From an uncultured Opitutia bacterium (GTDB lineage Bacteria; Verrucomicrobiota; Verrucomicrobiia; Opitutales; UBA953), in the NCBI GenBank assembly GCA_903879465.1, contig CAIRLQ010000091.1, positions 1 to 11,128 of the forward strand: a stretch of 11,128 bases of DNA. Direction: 5' to 3'. Below, piece by piece: positions 1-8,300 of this stretch. The notes beneath the pieces are model-generated. The model worked only from the letters and a program-made list of their open reading frames with translations, was not told the DNA's origin and did no database searches. The translations under genes were made by a program, and so were the position numbers. How positions within the stretch are numbered: the first letter of the stretch is position 1; every line of letters starts with the position of its first letter.

Positions 1-44
1 CTCCGTTCCCCTTTTTCCTCCACCACTCTCCTTCAATCGTCTCC
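1..44 (+). promoter_or_regulatory. Pyrimidine-rich 5' leader of nrdA without Shine-Dalgarno
   Basis: The 44 bases before the nrdA ATG contain only six purines, and there is no GGAGG-like sequence at ribosome-binding distance. The pgl gene further along has a leader with the same composition. Initiation without Shine-Dalgarno pairing, perhaps helped by ribosomal protein S1 binding the C/U-rich stretch, is an inference. No promoter or NrdR box can be judged because the upstream DNA lies outside the window. Confidence 0.5.
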
Positions 45-3233
<3,189 letters not shown>

Positions 3234-3242
3234 GGCTGACCG

Positions 3243-3270
3243 GAGTATCGAGTTTCGAGTATAGAGTATC
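3243..3270. repeat. Four-unit 7-bp tandem repeat (consensus GAGTATC)
   Basis: Four consecutive heptamers read GAGTATC, GAGTTTC, GAGTATA, GAGTATC without gaps. The array starts 10 bases after the nrdA stop codon and ends 9 bases before the A-run that opens the terminator. Two units match the consensus exactly and two differ by one base each. It lies outside any gene. Confidence 0.8.
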
Positions 3271-3279
3271 GGTGGTTTG

Positions 3280-3310
3280 AAAAGGGCGTCCGTAAGGACG
3301 CCCTTCTTGT
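3280..3310. terminator. Rho-independent terminator hairpin after nrdA
   Basis: A perfect 10-bp stem, AAGGGCGTCC (3282-3291) with GGACGCCCTT (3296-3305), is closed by a GTAA loop. It is followed by a T-rich but interrupted tail (CTTGTTG). On the opposite strand the stem is followed by TTTT, so it could work in both directions. It begins 48 bases after the nrdA stop codon, which suggests that nrdA and pgl are transcribed separately. Confidence 0.8.
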
Positions 3311-3318
3311 TGGGGTAG

Positions 3319-3368
3319 GGGCGCGGCGGCTTCGCGACCGTGCCTCCGACTGTCTCTCTGCCGCGCCC
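3319..3368. repeat. Palindrome: 9-bp inverted repeat with 32-base loop
   Basis: GGGCGCGGC (3319-3327) is exactly complementary to GCCGCGCCC (3360-3368). The left arm is preceded by GGGGTAGG, a G-rich head resembling the one before the next palindrome at 3407. It may be a diverged or disrupted member of the same palindrome group. Confidence 0.45.
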
Positions 3369-3406
3369 AACCGATAACCGCCAACCGCTGTTACCTGTTT
3401 GGGTAG

Positions 3407-3428
3407 GGCGGTCATTGTCATGGCCGCC
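3407..3428. repeat. REP-like hairpin, unit 1
   Basis: GGCGGTCAT (3407-3415) pairs with ATGGCCGCC (3420-3428) across a TGTC loop: nine pairs including one T-G wobble. It has a G-rich head (GGGTAGGGCGG) and is followed directly by GTTCG, giving the tail CCGTTCG. The second unit has the same tail. The pattern of G-rich head, hairpin and short conserved tail resembles bacterial REP sequences. Confidence 0.6.
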
Positions 3429-3459
3429 GTTCGCCGCGGCACGTGCGGATTGCCAGGTT

Positions 3460-3562
3460 GGGGCGCCACTGCGTGGCGTCCGTTCGTCTCATATCGTGCG
3501 AGGCAGATCTGCTTGGCTATTCTCACCGACTTTGGTCAACGGACGCGCCGCAGTCGCGCCCC
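3460..3562. repeat. Inverted pair of REP-like units (BIME-like), 25-bp arms
   Basis: The arm at 3460-3484 and the reverse complement of the arm at 3538-3562 agree at 22 of 25 positions, separated by 53 bases. Each arm can also fold on its own: the left arm forms GGGCGCCAC / GTGGCGTCC around TGC. Two of the three differences between arms fall on one base pair of that hairpin and exchange C-G for G-C. A perfect 10-base palindrome, GCAGATCTGC (3503-3512), lies in the spacer. The layout matches two REP units in opposite orientation, as in BIMEs; a small inverted-repeat transposon remnant is the alternative. Confidence 0.65.
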
Positions 3563-3618
3563 GCCCTCAAGCCCTAGCTAAATATCCGGTCTCCGGTTTC
3601 CCTTTGCGCCCCCTGAAT

Positions 3619-3663
3619 GTTTTCCTCCTGTTCTCTTTTCCTCCGGCCCTCTATCTTGCCCCT
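3619..3663 (+). promoter_or_regulatory. Pyrimidine-rich leader of pgl without Shine-Dalgarno
   Basis: Only six of the 45 bases before the pgl ATG are purines, and there is no GGAGG-like sequence near the start. The composition mirrors the nrdA leader. It supports the ATG at 3664 as the start, because the longer open frame back to 3340 runs through this C/T tract and the palindrome cluster. Confidence 0.5.
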
Positions 3664-4383
3664 ATGTCCTCGCTGCTCACTTCTGCCGGTACGGTGTGCA
3701 TCCTCAGCCGTGAGGAATCCTTTGCTGAGCTAGCCGACCGCATTAATGTGCTGGCGGCGCGCGGTCCGGCGAGCGTCGGCCTCAGCGGCGGTTCCACGCC
3801 CAAGGCATTCTACGCCTGGGCCATCCAGACCAAGGCTCTTTCCGCCACCGCAATCGAGCGGATCGATTGGCATGTGAGCGATGAGCGATGCGTTCCGTTA
3901 TCCGCCGATGATTCCAATTTCGGCCATGCGATTCGCGGAATGCTGGATGCGCTCGGTGTCTCGCCGACCCGTCGCTTCCCCTGGCCAGTGGAATTAGCTC
4001 CGGCCACGGCGGCGGCGGCTTACGAGGCTGCTTGGTTGCAGCGATCGCCCTCCAAGACCTTTGATCTCTGCGTCCTCGGATTGGGGGACGACAGCCATAT
4101 CGCCTCGCTCTGGCCGCAATGCCCCTTGATTGGCCAGCAGGGCGGCCCTCGCTTCACCGCCACGGAGTGGCCGGGGCGCGGCTGGCGCCTGACCATCACC
4201 GAGGCGGGCCTCGCCCAATGCGCTGCCATCGTCGTGCTCGTTGCTGGTAAGGCTAAAGCCCCGGCGATGCTCGCGATCGCCTGCGGTGATTACGATCCGC
4301 TGACCCATCCGGGGCAGGTCTTACGTGCCCATGCGCACAAGGTGACCTGGTTGGTCGACCCATCCGCCGCCGCCTCGCTTTGA
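3664..4383 (+). CDS. pgl: 6-phosphogluconolactonase
   Basis: This enzyme hydrolyses 6-phosphoglucono-1,5-lactone to 6-phosphogluconate, the second step of the oxidative pentose phosphate pathway, in the cytoplasm. The protein has 239 aa, a normal length for the short NagB-like 6PGL family. Family motifs are present in order: GLSGGSTPK (39-47) for phosphate binding, the VSDER block with VPLSADDSNFG (71-87), LGLGDDSHIASLWP (138-151) containing the conserved histidine H145, and VAGKAKA (193-199). The usual DGH of the third block reads DSH here, a mild departure with the histidine kept. The ATG at 3664 was chosen because the family fold starts shortly after it; the upstream extension to 3340 is non-coding in character. 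No zwf or gnd is next to it. Transcription probably starts in the preceding gap, since a terminator separates it from nrdA. Its 3' end faces the minus-strand cassette across 9 bases. Confidence 0.93.
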   Translation: MSSLLTSAGTVCILSREESFAELADRINVLAARGPASVGLSGGSTPKAFYAWAIQTKALSATAIERIDWHVSDERCVPLSADDSNFGHAIRGMLDALGVSPTRRFPWPVELAPATAAAAYEAAWLQRSPSKTFDLCVLGLGDDSHIASLWPQCPLIGQQGGPRFTATEWPGRGWRLTITEAGLAQCAAIVVLVAGKAKAPAMLAIACGDYDPLTHPGQVLRAHAHKVTWLVDPSAAASL

Positions 4384-4392
4384 AGAGGAGGC
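4369..4392 (+). terminator. Weak hairpin overlapping the pgl stop codon
   Basis: GCCGCCTC (4369-4376) pairs with GAGGAGGC (4385-4392) with one mismatch, and the loop contains the pgl TGA. TTATTTC follows, which is only a poor T tract. The 9-base gap between the converging genes leaves no room for a conventional terminator, so this is the best candidate in view. Confidence 0.3.
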
Positions 4393-5295
4393 TTATTTCG
4401 GTGCCGGCCGCTCGGCGGACTTCTTCGATTCCTTTGGCTCCGCTTTCTTGGCCGGGACGACCTCCTCTTCCGGCTTGGGCTGAGGATGGTCTTCGATGTG
4501 GTCGATGAGGGCATTAATACGGTATCGCGCTTCATCAGTGGCGTTGGGAATCTCGGACACAAAGTACAGCCGACGGGCCCGATGATCTACGACCATGGGT
4601 GAGCTGACGAGCGAGCGGGGTTCTCCGTCGGCTTCGATCGCAGCGAGTCGGAAGTTCACCACCTGCCGGGCGGTGAACGGATTCGCCACTTTGCCTCGCT
4701 GACCGGGTTGCGCGAAGAAGACGGTGCCATCGATGTTGCAGCCAATTTTCGCCTTGGTGTAATTGAAGATGTGGATTGTACCGTAGGGGAAGGTGGTCAC
4801 GCCGATATCGAAGGTCTTCACAATGGCGACCGGCTTGTCCGGCGCGAGCATCAGGAGGGCAAGGATGTCGGTGTCCGTCTCGCTGATGGTGAAGTTCGCA
4901 AACGGAACCCATTCGTCCGTGGTCACCGGCTTGCCCTTCTTGTCTGTGGTCGTCACCTTGGTCTTACGACCGATGACGACGTTAGGCTCGCCGGTATACT
5001 CCAAGGGCCGACCGATGGTCATGGCCTGAAGGTAGATGGGCTGGAACTCTTTCTCGATGAGGATACCCAGCTCAAGCGATTCGCCTGGTTTGAGGTTTGG
5101 CTCCGCCCACCAAGTGATATTAAGCGCATACACGTGCGGTTGCGGCTTATTCTTGGGGTCTTTCTTGCCATCGGATTTAGCTTCGGGCTTGGCCGGAGCG
5201 TCCGCCGCTTTCTTCGCTTCCTTGCTGTCGAGCGCCGGCAAGCGAAGGGTGAAGGCGGAGAGCAATAGCCCCGCCAGAATGGTCCTTAGGATCAT
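4393..5295 (-). CDS. Exported protein of unknown function, last gene of the Verru_Chthon-type cassette
   Basis: I do not recognise a named family. The 300-aa product starts with a signal peptide: positive R4, a hydrophobic run 5-17, and a likely cleavage near A21 (RLPALD). A low-complexity Lys/Ala/Pro segment follows (24-52). A probably beta-rich core spans 55-250 and includes ITWWAEPNL (60-68), a TTFPYGTIHIFNYTKAKIG stretch (167-185) and RRLYFVSEIPN (241-251). The C-terminus is another charged Pro/Lys/Glu tail (270-300). There is a single cysteine (C186) and no membrane segment after the signal. The ATG follows the stop of the giant upstream gene by 7 bases (TTCTCTC) with no Shine-Dalgarno, so translation is probably coupled. 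I infer a periplasmic or surface accessory to the cassette, because its only operon partner in view is cassette protein A. That it is a regular cassette member is a hypothesis. Confidence 0.85.
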   Translation of the reverse strand: MILRTILAGLLLSAFTLRLPALDSKEAKKAADAPAKPEAKSDGKKDPKNKPQPHVYALNITWWAEPNLKPGESLELGILIEKEFQPIYLQAMTIGRPLEYTGEPNVVIGRKTKVTTTDKKGKPVTTDEWVPFANFTISETDTDILALLMLAPDKPVAIVKTFDIGVTTFPYGTIHIFNYTKAKIGCNIDGTVFFAQPGQRGKVANPFTARQVVNFRLAAIEADGEPRSLVSSPMVVDHRARRLYFVSEIPNATDEARYRINALIDHIEDHPQPKPEEEVVPAKKAEPKESKKSAERPAPK

Positions 5296-5302
5296 GAGAG
5301 AA
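5296..5302 (-). promoter_or_regulatory. Seven-base stop-to-start junction, no Shine-Dalgarno
   Basis: The giant gene ends with TGA at 5303-5305 (minus strand) and the next ATG follows after TTCTCTC. The bases upstream on the mRNA (CTAACGAAATC) hold no purine-rich ribosome site. Reinitiation by ribosomes finishing the upstream gene is the likeliest way the downstream gene is translated. Confidence 0.55.
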
Positions 5303-8300
5303 TCAGATTTCGTTAGCGTTCAGCCAGCGGACGTTGGTCGTCTTGAAGCGTCGTCCGAGGAGGCGGTTGATCGCCCAACCGTCGATTTCGGCTTGGGTGG
5401 CTTTGGTCGATCCGGTGCTGGGCAGGCCGCCGAGTGCGCCATCGCTGTTGACGCTTTCGTAGAAATCCACGATCGGATCATTGTCGTAAGCCAGCGGGTC
5501 GGGCGTCGTGGTCGGACGGTAGAGAAGTTTCCGTCGATTCGCTTCTTCGTAAGCCGGTCCTCGGGGCGAGGCGGCGATGTAGTACGGGGTCCGCTGGACG
5601 ACAAGCTCGACCCAGGCGCGTCCGATGGAGTTACCCGCATTGTCGAGGGCTTCGCCGTAGGCGCGGATGGTGAATGTATCCGAGCGGGCTGTCAGATTTG
5701 GGCCGACGGAATTAAGAACGTCCATCTGCGAAATCAACTGGGGTGCGCCGAGTCCAGCTACCGCACTCGTGGTGATCGATGTCTCTGGGCTCGATGCTCT
5801 ATCCGCAGCGGTTTTATACACCCCAGTTCTGTCCATTGAATTGAGACTCGGGAAACGCGGGGTCGGTAGCGGGGGGTTGGGGCTGCCCGGAAGCTGTTTC
5901 GAGGTTACCCGGGTCACCAAGCCCGGCTTTTTAAGCAGGAAATCCCAGGCTCTGAACTGATAGTTGGTCGCATCGGGGATGCCGTTAGGGTCCGTATAGT
6001 CGGGTGCAGCCGGGTGGGCGAAGGTGCCGGCGGGAGAACTCCCGCTGGCAGAGCCGCCCGCGGCGGTGATTGCGGTATTATTAATCGTCGACTTATCAAT
6101 GGCCGCTTGCAGGGCTCCTTTCAGCCCGTGGTTGGAGGCGAGAAGCCGGCGGTTGACGAAATCTGCCAGCGACATGAATGGTCCGCGGTCCCGTACTTCC
6201 TTCACGACCAAGCCGGCCAACTCTTCGATTTCAGCATCGGTGAGTTCGCGATAGCTGTTCCAAGCATTCTGATTCGAGCTCGGCATGAAGTTGCGGGCAA
6301 AGCGGCTGAGGACGGTCCCGGTGGTGGTCGTTCCATCGGGGATGGTTTGTCCTCTGAGTCCAGAGAGCACCGCTTTCCACGCCTGCGTGGAGGTGGAGTT
6401 CACGTTGAAGCCGCCATCATACAGGGAGTTGCGCGCCAGGTAGCCGGGGTGAGGGAATTCGGTGGCTTGGGGGAAGATTTTGGCGTCCGCCGCCGGCAGG
6501 AGGTCGGGCAGGTAGAGCATGCGCTTGTTCGCAAGCGGGTTGTAGCCGGCGTTGAGCGCATCCTTGATCTCGCTGAAAGAACTTCCGGTCAGGGATGAAT
6601 TGCCCGTGGCCTTCTTGAGTGCGTCCAACTGTTGCGTGGCGACGGTGGCATCGATGGGCAGGTCAGGTCCGCCCGGGTAATTAACCTTGTAGGCCGGAAA
6701 TGAATAGGAAGGGGCCTGAAGGTTCAGCCCGCTGAAGTAGAAGCCGTCCCACAGCGCGAGGTTCGCGGCGAAAGCATGGTCGGTGCGGACTTGGGCGTAA
6801 TTACGAATCGGCCGCGTGCCTTCGACTTTTCCAACATAGCCGTGCTCAGGCACCGGCACGTCATCGCCGCTGAGGTAATCCTTGGGGCCGGGCCAGTCGG
6901 TGATTTTCGTGAGGTCCGAGATACCCGGATTCGCAAAGGATGAGCCGACGGTGAAGTCCGCATCGGTGATGACCTGGGCGGCCCCGACAGAGCCGAGTTG
7001 GGCGAGGGAGAGCAGCGGGCGACGGGGGACGGGGAAAAGGATCACGTCGGATCGCGTGGAGACCCCGGAAGGGGCGATGCTCTTACCCCAGTAGGCATTT
7101 TGGCCACCGGAAGAAACCTGCAGGTTGCCGAAGGTGCCGGCACTGTAGTCCAGCTGCTTCTCCGATAGGACCCAGCCAATCGGGGTGTGGGACTTGCCGT
7201 CATAGGCATAGAGGTGGGCGGACTGGGGGCGGATGCTGAGGAAGTAGGGCGTCATCGGGGCGTTCAACATCTCCGCCGGCGTGCGCAGGGTGTCGACGTT
7301 GTTGCTTCCGGTCCAACTGTAGGGAGTCACGATTTCGTAATTTTTGGCTCCCGAGAACGTGGTATCTTTATTCAAGGGATACCACTTGTGGCCGGCATCA
7401 CTCGTCATGTCCGCCGCGCGGAGGACGAAGTCTGATATGAAGAATTGTTGCTTCGTGCCAGAGGTTCCCGGTGATGTCCGGATGACGCCGGCCACGCGGT
7501 CTTGTAGCGTGTTGGCTCGTGAGCCCGTATTTTCGATATAGCCATATTCCGGATCGCCGCCCGGGTTATTTGTACCGAGAATCTTGATTTGTGCGAGTGG
7601 GCCAACAGTGGTTGAGGAGGTGCCAACAGATATGCCATCATTGCGACCAGTAATCCCAGTTGGCACTCGGTAATCAGGATCCGGCGGCGTCAAACCTTTA
7701 AACTTCAGCATCCAGTCCTGGTTGGTGACCGTGATATTGCTGGAAAAAGCATTATCATTACCGTACATCGGCCAACCAGCGGTCATCGCGTGGAAGCTGA
7801 GCAGGAGGGGCTCGTCCACCTGATGAAATCCGCCGGCGGTCTCGGTGCCCTCATACTTGACGGTGACGAGTGTGTTGGCTGCGGCACTGCTGTAGTCGGG
7901 GGCGCCAAACCAGCGCCGGTCGACGTTGAGCGCGGTGCCCGCATAGTCTTTATTGCCCAGCAGGTAGAAGTTCCACACCTGGTGTCCGCCGAGGTTGGTG
8001 TTGCCCGCGCGTTTTCGAGGGAAGATGGGAGGGGCTCCGCTGGTGGGGGGGGCGTCGAAGGGGGTTTTCGCGTAGGGATAGGCTTCTTCACCGACGACGC
8101 ATCCGTCGTAACTGAACCCGCCGGAATTGCGCATGGTAAACATGAGGGACTGGTAGCTCCCGGTCGCCATGGGGAAACTGCCGATGGCGGCCGCTCCATA
8201 GAAATCGATGATTCTTTTCAGATCAACGGCGGAACCATCCCACCCCTTCAAGGCGTCATGAATGTCGCGCTGAGATTGCACCCGCGACCACAGCCAGCCC

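Larger units (their letters stand above)
3234..3663. other. Intergenic region nrdA-pgl, rich in repeats and palindromes
   Basis: This 430-base stretch has no convincing gene; the open frames crossing it have no recognisable protein content. In order it holds a heptamer tandem repeat (3243-3270), the nrdA terminator (3280-3310), three palindromic segments between 3319 and 3562, and the pyrimidine-rich leader of pgl. Two G-rich heads resemble each other: TTGGGGTAGGGGCG at 3310-3323 and TTTGGGTAGGGCGG at 3399-3412. I could not place a convincing -35/-10 promoter for pgl. Confidence 0.8.

Noticed and set aside
3399..3581. 60-codon plus-strand open frame in the intergenic region
   Set aside because: It overlaps the REP-like palindromes, has Arg/Ala-rich composition typical of translated GC-rich repeats, and has no ribosome site.
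3575..3590. TAGCTAAATAT as a -10 box for pgl
   Set aside because: No acceptable -35 element lies 16-18 bases upstream, and the A/T stretch alone is weak evidence.
3340..3663. Upstream extension of pgl to an ATG at 3340
   Set aside because: The extra 108 residues run through palindromes and a C/T tract, look non-coding, and precede the normal start of the 6PGL fold.
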